A stretch of DNA of 64,000 nt from Topomyia yanbarensis (GCF_030247195.1 NC_080671.1:429598539-429662538); one strand, 5' to 3'; positions 23,701-35,373 are shown, counted from the first letter of the stretch. The notes: generated by a model from the letters alone, not told the origin. Numbers and translations: made by a program.

Positions 23701-24145
23701 GTAAATGACGGTGACATATGAAGAATGGTAGTCAGTAGGTGATGGAAATCGATGATGGACTCCGTTTTTAAAAACCAAGATGGCCATTTCCGGTTACCAC
23801 AAAACAGTGAAAACTATCATCAGTATGGACGTCATAAGATAGATATAAGTCAGTAGTTGATGGAAACTGAATGTTGACGCCATTTTTTGAACTAAGAAGG
23901 AGGTTTCTGTTTACTACCATCATCGATATAGGTGTCATATGAAAGATGGTTGTCAGTAGGTGATGAAAAATGATAATTGACACCATTTTAAGGCGTCTTC
24001 CGGTTACCACAAAACAGTGAAAACCATCACAATATGGGCGTCATATGAAAGATATTAATTAGATGGAAAATGGTGACTGACACCATTTTGAAAACCAAGA
24101 TGGTGGTATCTGGTTACCACAAACAGTTAAATCGTTTTCAATAAG

Positions 24146-24460
24146 GGACCATCCATAAATGACGTAGCATTATTTGGGGGAGGGGGAGTTTTATATTTTG
24201 TGATGATGTGTGACGACAGGGGGATAGGGGGTCATGTCAAGCTAAGTAGCTTTTTTTAAGGAGAATATGGGTTGACCTGATGTCACGACAATCTTACCCG
24301 TTTCATCTAACTAACATCGTTTTTTGTTTCTTGAAATTTTTTTACGGGGACAAGGAGAGGAAGGGTTACCGTCAAGCTACGTAATTACCAGGGGGTATTT
24401 AGAGGTTTGTGACGATGGGGGAGGGGAGTGTTAAAAATCACTTAAAAATGCCTCAAATCC
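24146..24460. mobile_element. Dispersed repeat fragment, 'accatccataaatgacgta' type
   Basis: Begins GGGACCATCCATAAATGACG, followed by G-rich runs and GTGTGACGACAGGGGGATAG, and later GTCAAGCTACGTAATTACC. I recall this kind of sequence as a widespread repeat of arthropod genomes, often next to G-rich runs, but I cannot name the family. It interrupts the 115-bp tandem family. No coding frame is present. Confidence 0.5.
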
Positions 24461-24474
24461 CTAAGGTATTTGTA

Positions 24475-25165
24475 TTTGTAGGCGAAGGAAGGTATTTGTC
24501 AGTAGGCGATAGGAATTGATGATTGACGCCATTTCGAAAACAAAGACGGCGACTTCCGGTTATCACATAACAGTGAAAAACATCATAAATATGTCATTTG
24601 GAAGGGACTGGTCACTAGATGACAAATATAGATGATCTACTCTACTTTGGAATCCTAGATGGTAGCATCCGGCTTCTATAAAACTCTGAAAACCAGCATC
24701 GATCTGGGTATTATTGGAAAGGATGAGATCAGTAAATAATGGCTTCCGGCTACCAGAAAACTCCGACCAGAACTTATCAATACGGATGTCAATTGAAATA
24801 TGTTAGAAGATAACGGAAATTGTTAATAGAGACTAGTTTGAAATTCAAAATGGTGGCTTCCGATATCTGTAAAACACCACTACAACCTCGATAAAAATCC
24901 TCATCGATATTCTTTTTTTAAAATTGGTCGTAATTTATGAAAGAGCCATTTAAAATAACAAATAACTCTTCTGAATCGAAGTGACAGCCATATTCACACC
25001 AGTTTAAAAAATTAGACATTTGAATAGTTTTTAACATCAACTTTGGTCCTATTCATTAGGGTGATAAAATCGGTTTTAAAATCTGCCAAATCGGGTTTGA
25101 TTAAAACGGGTAATCGGGTAAACGGGTAAACAATTTAGGTTTTTATGGGTGTTACGGCAAGTGGT
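24475..25165 (+). repeat. About 700-bp duplicated block, copy 2
   Basis: Second copy of 23001-23700, about 1.5 kb downstream, without the 79-bp foldback. Its first part again belongs to the 115-bp tandem family. Confidence 0.8.
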
Positions 25166-25309
25166 GAATTCGGCCGTTATGAAACCTAACATTTGATAAC
25201 CACAATCATTTGATACATTATTCAAGATTAATCGATTTCTAAAATCTGCTTTCTTCCCCCTTTGAAATGATTCCCCTTGTTTCATAAAGCTTTCGAATGT
25301 TATAATATG

Positions 25310-25545
25310 CAGCAGTCGTCATCTTAGATTTGGAAACGGTTTCAATCATCAATTTTCGTCATCTCCAGACCACACCCTTTCGTATGATACCCATAGTGAC
25401 GGTAGCATTCACTGCTTTGTGGCTTCGATCATCGATTTCCGGCATCTGCTGACCATTCCCTTTCAAATGATATCCATATTGCCCGTTATTTTGGATCTCA
25501 AAAATGGCTTTAATCATCAATTATCACCTACGATAGGTCGTAGGA
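25310..25545 (-). repeat. Inverted copies of the 115-bp tandem family
   Basis: Two units appear in the opposite orientation, with words such as CAATCATCAATTTTCGTCAT and CCTTTCGTATGATACCCATA. The tandem family therefore ends in an inversion. Confidence 0.65.
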
Positions 25546-26129
25546 CTTTAGAACTTGGACTAGTTCGACTGTTTGCCCGAATCTCAATTGACTGGTCAAT
25601 TGAAAGCGATACGTTTTCTTTCGGCAGGATCAAACGAAGGAGGTTGAATACGAACGTTGACATAGCTGGTCGGCTGCCTTCATTCAGTTTCGACTGAATG
25701 AGCTGAAGTTTTACTGCGCTGACCGCAGTACAACTATGTTCTTTGATTTTCTTTTTTTTTCTTTTTAAGGAGTTATTAAATTACTTAAGATTTCCATATA
25801 TTTTTGATACTTCCATAGTAACAGAAAATATCTGAAAAATCTTAATATATTTAATGTAAAAACGTTGTTTTAGTTCTGCTCCTTTTTACTTCCTTTATTT
25901 TATATCAAGTCGAAGTTCTAGCCTTCTATCAAAGTTTCTTTTCGTTTTTACTTAAATTTCTCTTTTTGCTTCATTATTAAATTCGAATGTTTATTCATGT
26001 AATTTATTTTATTTAGTATTTTATCTTGAGATATCTTTTAAAGCTATTCTTAAGTTCACGATATTTCATTTCATTCAGTTATTCCAAAGATTCGAATTAG
26101 TTCTGCAATTTATGTGTTTGAAGTTTTTA
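25546..26129. other. No recognisable gene
   Basis: Passes from normal to T-rich composition. A short hairpin CATTCAGT-TTCG-ACTGAATG lies at about 25680-25699. Nothing else is recognised. Confidence 0.5.
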
Positions 26130-26360
26130 ATATCGTAAGTCACGGATATGCGATTCGGTTTCTTCTCATCAGTATATGGCACAAACGACTTGAGACTTGT
26201 TGGTGGTATTCAGAGCGGGGAAAGCAGATCGAAATGGTGGGTGTTAAGCGAAAGCGTATTTATGCGAAAAATATCCCCCCAGTGACAGGATTCGAACCAG
26301 CAACCCTCCGGACTCCGATCCAATGCACAAGCCTTTATGAACAAACGACTTAGTCAACAG
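26130..26360 (-). mobile_element. tRNA-like SINE, degenerate, CTGATGAG tail
   Basis: On the minus strand, from about 26355, there is a decayed A box (TGACTAAGTCGTTTG) followed by a perfect B box GGTTCGAATCC (26292-26302). After a spacer of about 115 bp a second A-box-like piece, CTCAAGTCGTTTGTGCC, precedes ATACTGATGAGAAGAAACC. Two tRNA-like modules separated by a spacer recall the Twin SINEs described in Culex, but that is only a resemblance. It is not a functional tRNA. Confidence 0.55.
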
Positions 26361-27725
26361 TTACATGTTACAGCTAGAAATGGGCCACGAATTTTGTTTG
26401 ACATCAGAAAAATACTGGATGAGATTGACGTCTCACAAGCCCAAAAGATAGGTTATTTCCGCACTAACAGAATTAATTGAGGTAATTCCAAATCAGTTAT
26501 TAGTTTCTATTTAAATTTAATACATCAATAGGCTCTTCCACAGTTTATCGAGATAGATGTAAGTTTGATCTATATTTTCATCTGCACAACTTTTCTTCCG
26601 CCGTTTTCCGATAGATGGCTTCAACGGTGAGCGTTGACCAAAATACGCTAATCAAAGTTTCCAGAAAATGCATGAATTTAAATGGCATTTTTCAACTTAT
26701 TGTTTTATTTGTTGTTATCAGCCTTTCAGGAGTTTGTTTATTATTAATCAGTTTCTAAAAGTTGTAGTATTCTTCTCAGCTTTTAAATTATTTATTTCTT
26801 TTAAGTATTTTTGGTTTATTATTTTCAGTTGAATTATTTTCATGATTTTCAATTTTTTAGTTTTTTCAGAATAATCTGATCTTTTTTAATTTTTTATATG
26901 GTTCCTAAGAGATCGCATTACTTAGAATTTTTTTGTTTATTTTCTTTATCAATAAATAATGATGAGCGCAATATTTTCAGCATCACCTGCTTCCAACACA
27001 TTGAAGAGAACACCGCGTACTTTGTTTTGGATGGCGTAGACAACCTTACACTTTCTTTCGTCCCTGATTCCTGCTTATCTTTCTCGCGTTTTATTTAATA
27101 ACGAGCAAAACCGAAGGAGAGACTGTCACATATTGAGTGCATGAAGTAGGAACGAACCTATTGACTTATAGATTCTACCAGTCACAACATTTTAGTCGCT
27201 TTCCGCAATTACCTGTTCACTGTATGGTCGCGTCGTTTCAAACTTACATAGATAGTAAGGGGTTACATTACTGTAGAGCACGAAAAAGTAGGCATTGCTC
27301 GTAAATGGTTCAACGAAGAGATGAATCGGTATCCTTTGAAATGGAGTTCATAATACTGATTGTGATACATAAAATATCTTTTTCTTCAAGTAATTTCATC
27401 ACAAGATGGCGACTGTGCAGCATTTTGCCAGGTTTTTTTTGGAAAGGATCCACGGCCGGAAACCTATCTCCGTAATTGTTGACTAAGAGCCAAAATCCAA
27501 TTTTTTTTTTCGATTCCTTAAAACGATAGCAAGCGACGAATGTGGGATTTTTTGAATGCTTTGAGTTTCGCGAAATGGCAAACTTTTTAGCAGAAAAACG
27601 TGGAAAATGTGTAATAAAACCGAAACAAATGAAAAAAATTTAAAAAATATTATTAATGTAATTTTTATTTATTTTTGACAGCTTAGTCAGCCTTTAGAGA
27701 ACTAGTAGAGCGTATTCTAACTTTT
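26361..27725. other. No recognisable gene
   Basis: T-rich to mixed DNA with several ORFs under 70 codons and no recognised domain. The stretch from about 27415 to 27620 has a coding-like composition but no frame I can identify. Confidence 0.45.
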
Positions 27726-27800
27726 GTCCGACGTTTCGGTGCTATTTGGCACCATCTTCAGAAAAAAAAATTCCCTGAAGATGGCGCTAAATCGATAATT
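27726..27800 (-). ncRNA. Hammerhead-like motif in an inverted pair
   Basis: On the minus strand the order is CTGAAGA (27755-27761), a stem GGTGC/GCACC with loop CAAATA (27738-27754), GAAA (27734-27737), then C and GTC. This matches the conserved hammerhead core CUGANGA-stem II-GAAA. Helix III would be extremely short and helix I weak. A partial copy in the opposite orientation (CTGAAGATGGCGCTAAATCG) follows at 27775-27794. Ribozymes of this class occur in Penelope-like elements and retrozymes. Activity is unproven. Confidence 0.4.
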
Positions 27801-27959
27801 TACCAGGAGAAACCCCACCAGCTCGCATTTTCACTGCTAGATGGCACTGTGTGGATCGTATTATCACTGTAAGTGAAAATAAGAAAGATATTTTAATTGT
27901 CTACAACTTTGTCGAAGACTGCAAGTCAATCCGGCTTTTCTGAAAGAAGGTATTAAATT

Positions 27960-29300
27960 TTTAACGAAGTGATGTCTGAGTTAGTTTTGCGTGGGGCCTA
28001 GCAATGCACGGTTGTACTTTTTGAGGATGGTACAACTGGAGGCATGAAATGAAACTGACAGGACAAGTCATGATCGCGGGAGAATGCGTGATTGTACAAT
28101 CGCACTTGAGGCCGCGTTTATACATTCGTATAGGTACTAAAACGTTCATTTAATCATAGTAGCGTTTTTATGATTGCAAAATCGCCAGCGTAAATATGCG
28201 TGGATGATCGCAATTGCAAGTTCTCGTTTGCGGCCAGGGTTGTATTATCGAGCAGAGCTCGAACGTTTGTATGGTAACGAATTTGATAGCGAGGGCGTGT
28301 ATGGAACTTCGTGTTTGCATGAGTTTGTCCCTTTTTTTTAGTTTAAATTCACAGTCCTGGTCTGCACGTGACCAATTCATAACTCTTGTGGAAACGGGTG
28401 TTAGTATAATCGCAGCTGAGACCGCGTTTATATGTTCATAAGTGTTAACATATTGACTTGATACCCGGAGAGTTTTTATATATGCGAGATCGCGGTCGCA
28501 GGTATGCGCGGCTGATCCCGGTAGCATATCGCATTTATGGGCAGATTTATGTTACCGCAAGGGGCACAAGCGTTTCTATGTTAACGTGTTTGATTGCATG
28601 GACGCTTTTATGTCGCGTATGCTATCGTGTGTGTATAACATCGCGTGTTTGAATTCGTTTGTATAACCGAGTACAGTTGTAATTCGCTGGTTGGTCACTT
28701 TTTAACTTAGACCTCCGCTAGCTCGAACATTGTCCAACCAAAATGCATTTGATGCATTTAAACTACTCACGTTTCTTTTGGAGAGTTTTAGACATCTGTC
28801 AGTTGGTCCAACTAGCGAATCAAATTCGTTAGTTCAGCAGAGGCTGTGTCCCTATCAGCGAATTACGACCGTAGCCGTTTGCATTTGCCCATAGGCCTCC
28901 CTCATCTCACTACTGGCGTACTGAGGTTTGTTGTCTAGTGTATAATGGTTCCGTATTTAGAGTAGGAGCTCCCGGACGAGTATGAACGCAAGAGAGCGGG
29001 CTCTTGTATGTTGGCACATGAGACCACGTTTATAAATTCCTAAGTGCTACCACGCTCTTTTAATCGCTGAAACTTTTATACGATTACGAGATCGTGGATA
29101 CGCTTGAACCATCGCGTTTGCGAGTGGGTTTGTATTATTGCGAAAGACTCGAGCGTTTATATGTTACTTTTCGCATTTTTGTTATACTGTGAACGTTTGT
29201 GTGTGCCGTATGCTATCGCGTATGTATTTTTGCGTGTTATAATGCTTTTCTATAACCGTGGTCATTTGCACATTGCAAAGACGAAATAACACATCAAACA
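27960..29300 (+). repeat. CG-rich irregular satellite, block 1
   Basis: Recurrent words are GATCGCGCGAAT, GAGACCGCGTTTATA, ACGTTCA-TT-ATC, GTATGCGTGGATGATCGCGA, GCTCGAACGTTTGTATGTTA, ACGTGTTTGAT and GTAACTTCGCGTGTAT. They recur at irregular intervals of about 310-580 bp. Related blocks lie at 38.99-40.72, 40.90-40.99, 42.17-42.26 and 47.18-48.88 kb, and inverted at 30.5-30.94 kb. CpG words are far more common here than in the AT-rich surroundings. No coding frame is convincing. Confidence 0.75.
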
Positions 29301-29559
29301 GATATTCATTCAGCAAAGGTTATATGGACGTACAACTCGTATACTACAACATATTAGAGAAAGATATTAGATTTGGTGACAATCGTGCGCAGAACCGCTA
29401 AAAATAATGGATATAAAAGGTGAGAAAGGCAAAACCATACAGCAAAGGACAAAGATACACTAGTAAAGGGTGTACGGAACCAAACTGCCTAACATACAAA
29501 TTACTTTTTCAGTTGGTATTTTCTATTGAAATTTTGAGTGAAATCAATTAAATGTCTAT

Positions 29560-30290
29560 TGTTTTTTTTAGCAATTTTGCAGCCGTTGCGAAAATGGAGT
29601 TCAAAAAAATATCAGCGGCGTACACCAATTGTGCGCACCTGCTTAAAAAAATCTGGATCTCTCGCTGTACCATTTCCAACAAGCTGGGGGAATGGTCCAA
29701 TCTATGGTAATTCGTATTTTGAAGCGGTACAACAAACATTTGACCGTCGATAGGAGGGAAAAAATTGGATCTCCATATAGAGTAAAGGATCCTAAGCGTT
29801 TAGTTGAAGCTTTCAAGAGGAATCCCAATAGTTCAGTGGGAGTCGTGGCGAAAAAACTTCAAAACTTTTGAACATGATTCAGAAAACGTGAACAAGTACA
29901 CACGTACAAAGTCCAAAAGGTGCCAAATGAACGGCTAAATATATTTCCGGCTACTTTCTGGACTGCTTTAATTCCCTGCTCGACGTCCCCGCGGAAGTTA
30001 GAAAGAGGAAGATATCTAACGGTACCAAAAATGCATAATTTGGCAAGCAATTTGCTCGTGTGGAAAGCGAAGCAGCCTGTTCGTAGCAACCGGAACGGTC
30101 AACCGTGTACTTGAAAGAATGCCTTCAAAAGTATCAACTACCTCTTCTGAGGTTTCACGATGACCCTACCTTTATCTGACCGGGTTTAACCTCTGCCATT
30201 GCTCGAAAGATTTTTTTAGCGTACCATAAGCCTAAGCAAGTGAATTTTGTGTCAAAGGAATTAGAACCGCCTCTCTTAAGGAATGGAATC
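29560..30290 (+). pseudogene. Dead mariner/Tc1-type transposase relic
   Basis: A transposase of the mariner/Tc1 (IS630) superfamily would bind its terminal repeats and cut and paste the element with a DDE/D triad. Translation in shifting frames gives an N-terminal helix-turn-helix part including RILKRYNKHLTVDRRE, a second helix-turn-helix part with NSSVGVVAKKLQN, a linker TYKVQKVPNERL, and a C-terminal part with HDDPTFI and VNFVSKE. The conserved Trp-Pro-Asp-Leu block survives only as stop-Pro-Gly-Leu, so a catalytic aspartate is lost. At least three frameshifts and several stops break the frame, and the region carrying the first catalytic aspartate is scrambled. The assignment is from memory of the mosquito mariner consensus pattern. 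Terminal inverted repeats were not found. Confidence 0.7.
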
Positions 30291-30479
30291 ACTGTGCAGC
30301 GCATTCATTCAGTTATTTTCGGTTCAAACTCAATTTCAGTTTCAAACTGAAATTTGTTTCTCTGCTGGCGGCCCTGAGTGGAAATATCGAGTAAAAGTGC
30401 ATCAGCGACTGAAGGCATTTGATTCCTTGCGAAACATCAGTAAACTTGGAAGTGAATTATAAGGGAGGCGTTGAAACTC

Positions 30480-32030
30480 AAATACAAACCCACATCATGA
30501 ATCGATCACCTCCGGAAATCTTCACCCTTCGTCCTAGCAGCTTAGGTCCATACATTCAGTTGGGCCGATCAAAACAAAACTATCATATTCGCTAAACAAC
30601 CCCTTCCATGGCGACATGACCGGGAACTCTAGTGATATGGAAGAACTCACTTTCTTCTAGCGTCTGAGCCGTAGACAGAAAATTCAGCATTAGATTCACG
30701 GTCCTCGCGAGATTATCCAAGAACACACCCGAATGTGCGAAAGGACACACGGTCATCAGCTAGAGTTTATACACGCGAAGTTACATACACGTTAGCACAC
30801 GCGATCCGAACATGTTAACGTACAAACGTTCGAGCCCTTCGCGGTAATACATGATATCGCGAAGTTCCTACGCCCCATATATCTGAACCGTACAATTAAT
30901 ATCTCATTCAGAATCACTGCCCGCTGCAGTTAGCCTTAACCTTCCAGGAATCGCGCTAGTGCACTGAGTGCACGCTGCTTTGAACATCTAGTGAAATCGT
31001 CTTAGAGCAGCTGCGGCTGCTCATTCAGTGAGCTATTTGCGCGACTTCCGGAGGGTTAAGCAGTGTTTTAGTGGGTGACATTTCCCGTCTCGTCTGCAAT
31101 TGTAGTGAGTGATTCTGACGGGGAGTAGGATAACTCTCAAAATTATTGTTTTTGATTTTTTTTTTGAATTTTTAAATTTTTCAATTTTTTAAAAAAATTT
31201 AATTTTTTAAGATTTTTTAAATCTAAAGTTCTGATAATTTTGAAAATTTAAAAAGTTTAATAATCTTAAAAAATTTTAAATCTAAAATTTTTGAAATATT
31301 ACGCAAGTTTTTAAACATTTTACCTCTTACATATACAATTAGAAAGCAGCAAAATATCTCAAAAGCTTCAAGGTTCGACCGTCTTTTAGCGAAACGAAAT
31401 GTTTACTACACGAGAGAGAGAGAAAGAGTGTGTGGCTTTTCCTAGAGATTGAAATCGACTGTGTTGAGTTTCATCACTTCAGCGACTAGTGTGTAAAACA
31501 GATAAGTTTCAGCAGTTTGAATCGTAAGCAGGAGATCGATTCTAACGGATTATTACTGATTTATTATTTTTCTAATTCTAACGGCTTGTTGATAATTGTT
31601 TGTCGTTGGTTGCCATTGTGTAAGGTATGACCAACCCAAGTGATCAATAAGCATTGTAATATAGCCTATTCAGTATTTGCTTTAGATTTTCATATAGGGC
31701 CGTGTCGAGCGGCCATATAGCCCTATATTTTGATATAATGTTGATATAATGCTAATATTATGCTGATATAATGCCAGAAATAGCGAAATTTTGTGCAATT
31801 ACTGGTATGGGTCCGTTTTCTGCACTACTAATGCTATTATATCGCACCAGTGTATAAATATCGAATTGGAAAGTCTGATATCAGCAATGCTTATGCTATT
31901 AGAATGCTTCAATTGGATGTCTTTTTCCACATTGCTTTGCCACGCTTTCTTATGAAAGCTGGTTTCGGTAAATGAACGCAGAAAAAGGCAACTTTTACAA
32001 AAAAGTATTTCGTTATGGATGTTGAAGTTA
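30480..32030 (+). repeat. Long inverted repeat, left arm
   Basis: This segment is the reverse complement of 46.0-47.96 kb. Shared landmarks in order are GACATGACCGGGAACTCTAG, the CG-rich satellite words, a 116-bp MITE, GTGGGTGACATTTCCCGTCT, GATAACTCTCAAAATTATTG, an AT-rich spacer of about 160 bp, GACCGTCTTTTAGCGAAACG, a short microsatellite ((GA)n here, (CA)n in the other arm), and GATATAATGC-type repeats near 31.73-31.78 kb. The arms have diverged by substitutions and indels, so the pairing is old. No coding frame is convincing. Confidence 0.88.
30936..31059. mobile_element. 116-bp TTAA-flanked MITE (piggyBac-like), left arm copy
   Basis: TTAA at 30936-30939 and 31056-31059 flank a 116-bp element whose ends are imperfect inverted repeats (CCTTCCAGGAATCGCGC at one end, CCCTCCGGAAGTCGCGC read from the other). 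TTAA duplication is the signature of piggyBac-type insertion. Internal hairpins include GTGCACTGAGTGCAC and GAGCAGCTGCGGCTGCTC. The related satellite at 39.08 kb has a single TTAA and no element, so this is a genuine insertion. Confidence 0.85.
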
Positions 32031-33684
32031 TACATTTCCCTGAGTCACCCAAACGCAGCTTTTTTAAAAGAACCGCAACTTTTTTAAAAAAAAGAATCGT
32101 GGTTCACTTGTTGTTTTTCAAGAGTCGATTGTTTTGAAACGAAGTTAATGGCGACCATATTTGGCCTGAGCGCCACATCTTGCTTCTGCGACTCACTCAT
32201 CCAGACAGATCACCGAGCCGAGAATTAAAGCAACTTTTTTTTGTTTTATAAACAAGGATATTTTTGTCGTTCGCTTCGCGCTGGCTCGAGCACAAGCAAG
32301 AACTACGCTGGATGTCGTAACCGTTGCCTTTGGTGGTTGAAACTAGCTATGTTTTCAATTCGTTCAAAACAAAAGAGATACCAAGAAACACAAATGGTGT
32401 TTTTGCTTTCGAAGCTACCGTCAATCTGGCGCTAAGTTAGTGTAGGATTCTGATGAGACGAAATCGTAACGCAAATTCTATAACTAATTTTATTTCATAT
32501 GTTTATCTTGTTTACTTTATTTCTTGTTTATTTTGTTCATCTGGTCCCCTTGTATCTACACATTAATAAATACTAATCCTGTGACGAAATAGTCTCCCCA
32601 CAAAAAAAAACTCCAACCCATTTCCCGCTTCACCAAACACACCGGTTCCATTGTCGACCGGAACAGATCAAGTGCAGCCCGCAAACCATCGCACCTCAAT
32701 CGGATCCCATAATTCACAGTCATTCAAAGTGACAAGAAGTACGCGCCGTTGGTTGGTGAGGGGGTACTCTTCTCTCGCCACTCGTCTCGGAACCATAAAC
32801 GTCAGTTCAGACACAGACAGATCCCTCTCATCGTTGCAACCCGATGATTCGAGTAGCCACCCTTAGCCACACAGGAATATGAATGTGATGTTGCAATTAG
32901 TCGGTGATGCAGAGCGAATTTGCACCATCAAAACGTTGACTCGTACCGAAACCCTTGTCTTGTGTGTTTGAGTCTGTGTGTGTGTGTGGGGGGGGGGGAG
33001 GTGGTTATGTGTGTTTCAAATCGGTCCCGGTCGAGTTTCTTGTTTCGCTTCAACCAACGAACGGGAGCCTGGACCTTAGAATTCGGTTTGTTCCAGTGTT
33101 GTAAATTCACTCTGGACTCCCTCCCCCGAATGGGAAAGGTTTTCCCGGGCTCTTTTCACTGATTTTGAAGTAATGAGGGAACAAACGAATGAATGGGCAT
33201 GAAATTATGCGAATAGCACCAGCAACTGTGTTCCGTTCTTGCTCCGGACCTAACCAACGAACGACTTACAATGACCGGTCGAAATTTTCCCCGAACGTTG
33301 GGGGAGAACAATTGCGTCGAGATTTATGAGCTTCTGTGGTTTTTCGAAGCTTGCCATGCTGGAGGGCAGTAAAGAATGGGAAGCTGTACCGTTGCTGTAC
33401 GACGACTGTTGCGGTGTGCTTAGCTTAAAGGTTGTTTCTTTGTCGGTACCGGACCAACTTTTATCTTATAGTTTGAGGGCAATATGATTCAAACAATTGG
33501 AGAGCAAATTAATTCGAAGCTCACTTCCGGGGGATACATTTTTTGACAGACCGCACCGCAAGCGCAAACAAGTGCGCTGAGACCACAATGAATGGTTGCT
33601 TTGATAGAGCTTGGAGATGTTTCGAAACTTTGTGTCCAGGTTTTTGGAGGATTATCGACTACTAGAAGAGTTTGAGTTTATGCA
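32031..33684. other. No recognisable gene
   Basis: Ordinary DNA. A (GT)n-G11 tract lies at about 32976-33001. ORFs are all under 82 codons and overlap. A degraded SINE tail lies at 32.43 kb. Confidence 0.45.
32425..32480 (+). mobile_element. SINE tail fragment with CTGATGAG motif
   Basis: The order GCTAAGTTAGTG, then TTCTGATGAGACGAAATCG, corresponds to the tail seen on the minus strand near 14.14 and 26.16 kb. Only about 50 bp is recognisable. Confidence 0.4.
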
Positions 33685-33815
33685 TCGCCTTTCGCCGACA
33701 TTTCGGCGACCTATATTGTGCCTTTTACAAGGAATTAATTTTATCGATAGCACGGCAAAAACTAATTGCCTTGAATAAGACGCAAAATATGTCGCCGAAA
33801 CGTCGGATAAAAAGT
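33685..33815. repeat. Foldback with CCGACRTTTCGGCGAC ends
   Basis: The left part (CCGACATTTCGGCGACCTAT, from 33697) and the right part read in reverse (CCGACGTTTCGGCGACATAT) form an imperfect inverted repeat with arms of about 50 bp. The outermost words match the 3' side of the hammerhead-like motif at 27.73 kb (GAAACGTCGG), but the CUGANGA side is missing here. Confidence 0.7.
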
Positions 33816-34764
33816 ATATAAGTGGTTTGTAAAATTGGTATCTAGGTGTAACTCAATTGGCTGAAAAAATATTCTGGGGATGATCCACTTCAATAAATCA
33901 CCGAACAAAAAAACAAATTAAAGCAAGACCCATTTTAAAATATTCTCGTCGCTTATATTTTACTCATTCAAGCCGTTCAATTCCACGTGATTTTGTCGGC
34001 AACAGATTAACGGTACACAATTGTCAAAATCGAAAACAGGTGGAGCAATTCAGGCACCTATAGTCTCGTGCCTATATTCCGAGCAAAATCTCAAAATCTC
34101 ACCCTTCCACTGTTTTTCCAATGGGTGAAAGCATCGACGTTTCGTTGTGTGTCGATTCGATGCTCAGGGCTGATGCTGATGGGTGGAAAGAGATCGGTAG
34201 GCTGGCAGGCTGGCTGTACGCCACCCGCCCGCCGCCGCCATTGGAGAGGTGTTGTTTTACCCCCACCGCGATTAAGTGCCGCGGAACCGGGTGTTTTTGT
34301 GTTCGATTTACATTGGCTCAGCGCGCCGTGCCTCAGCCGTTGCTGGCGAGTAGGGGGTAAGGGGGAGGAATTAAATTGACACTGGAAAATGCCTTGTCAA
34401 TTAGGAGATTGTGTGGGATATTTCAGATGAATTTCACTGTTATTTGCGCGATTTTTTTGGGGGGGCACATTGAAGTCTGGATGGTTTTATTTTCTTCTGT
34501 TTTCGTTGAAACACTATTTTAAGGCCAATTCCGAGTCGAAGAAATCCGATACTGCTCATTGGAGGGAACTCGATCGTTTTTGACAAACTGGAACGGTTAT
34601 AGAGATTATCACACAAATGCATCAGTTCCAAATTCTCCACCGAACATCACTTTGGCTGGCATTAGCGCTACATGTTCAGTCCACGGTAGTTTACCGTATT
34701 TTATCATTCTGATACGAGTTCTTATTCTATTATTTTCTGTTTGATTTGTCAATCTAAATATTTA
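33816..34764. other. No recognisable gene
   Basis: Ordinary DNA. Two overlapping plus-strand frames near 34068-34379 and a minus-strand frame at 34440-34640 show no recognised domain. Confidence 0.45.
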
Positions 34765-35373
34765 TTAAAAAACCTGTTTTAATCCACCTAGTGATGTAAT
34801 TGTATCTTTCTCATTTCTCCAAACTATGAATCAATGGTTGGTTAATTCTGGAATATGCCCGCAACCCGGGATTTCCGGAATTGTCGATAGTGGACTCCAA
34901 AGAATCTTCGATGAGCCATCAGTGATCTAGATCTGCAAATCGAAGTAATTTTTTGTCCATTTCAATAGATTCTGAAACTCTAAGGTATTACGATTCTACC
35001 AGTTCATATGGGAAATTTCTGTGTTATCTTACTAACAAACCTATAACTCCGGAACTAAAAGTCAGATCTGAATAAAATTCAACAGTAGTCAATGCGGCTG
35101 TCATATCTTTCATTTGAAATTAATTTTGCAGAAGTTGGTAGAAAATTCGCTGATAAATAGGTGTGACATTAAGTTGAAAGTTTGCAAGTGCGCTGGGGGC
35201 ATCAAGAACCATTATACGCGGCCAATGTGGTGAATTGGTCATTAGTAATCTAGGACCGGAATTTAAGTAATTTTGCATGCATTTTAATATGCATTTGCAC
35301 TATTTGGACATAATGGTATTACCAGTTTGTATGGGAATTTATTGTGTCGGAACCGAAAGTCCGATCAATTAAA

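Larger units (their letters stand above)
21745..24140 (-). repeat. Degenerate tandem family, unit about 115 bp
   Basis: The motif order TGATGATTGACGCCATTTTG, AAAACCAAGATGGCGACTTC, CGGTTACCACAAAACAGTGA, AAACCATCATCAATATGGGT, GTCATATGAAAGGTGGTAGT recurs about every 99-139 bp, at roughly 21.77, 21.87, 22.01, 22.12, 22.23, 22.34, 22.46, 22.58, 22.69, 22.79, 22.90 and 23.02 kb, and again after 23.70 kb. Copies differ considerably, so the array is old. Minus-strand ORFs with repeated YDTHIDDGFHYFVV-like peptides span several units, but stops and shifts break them. I assign the strand only for those frames and do not think they are genes. Confidence 0.8.

Noticed and set aside
21745..24140. CRISPR-like repeat-spacer structure
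   Set aside because: The whole unit, not just a part, is repeated and diverged. It is a degenerate tandem repeat.
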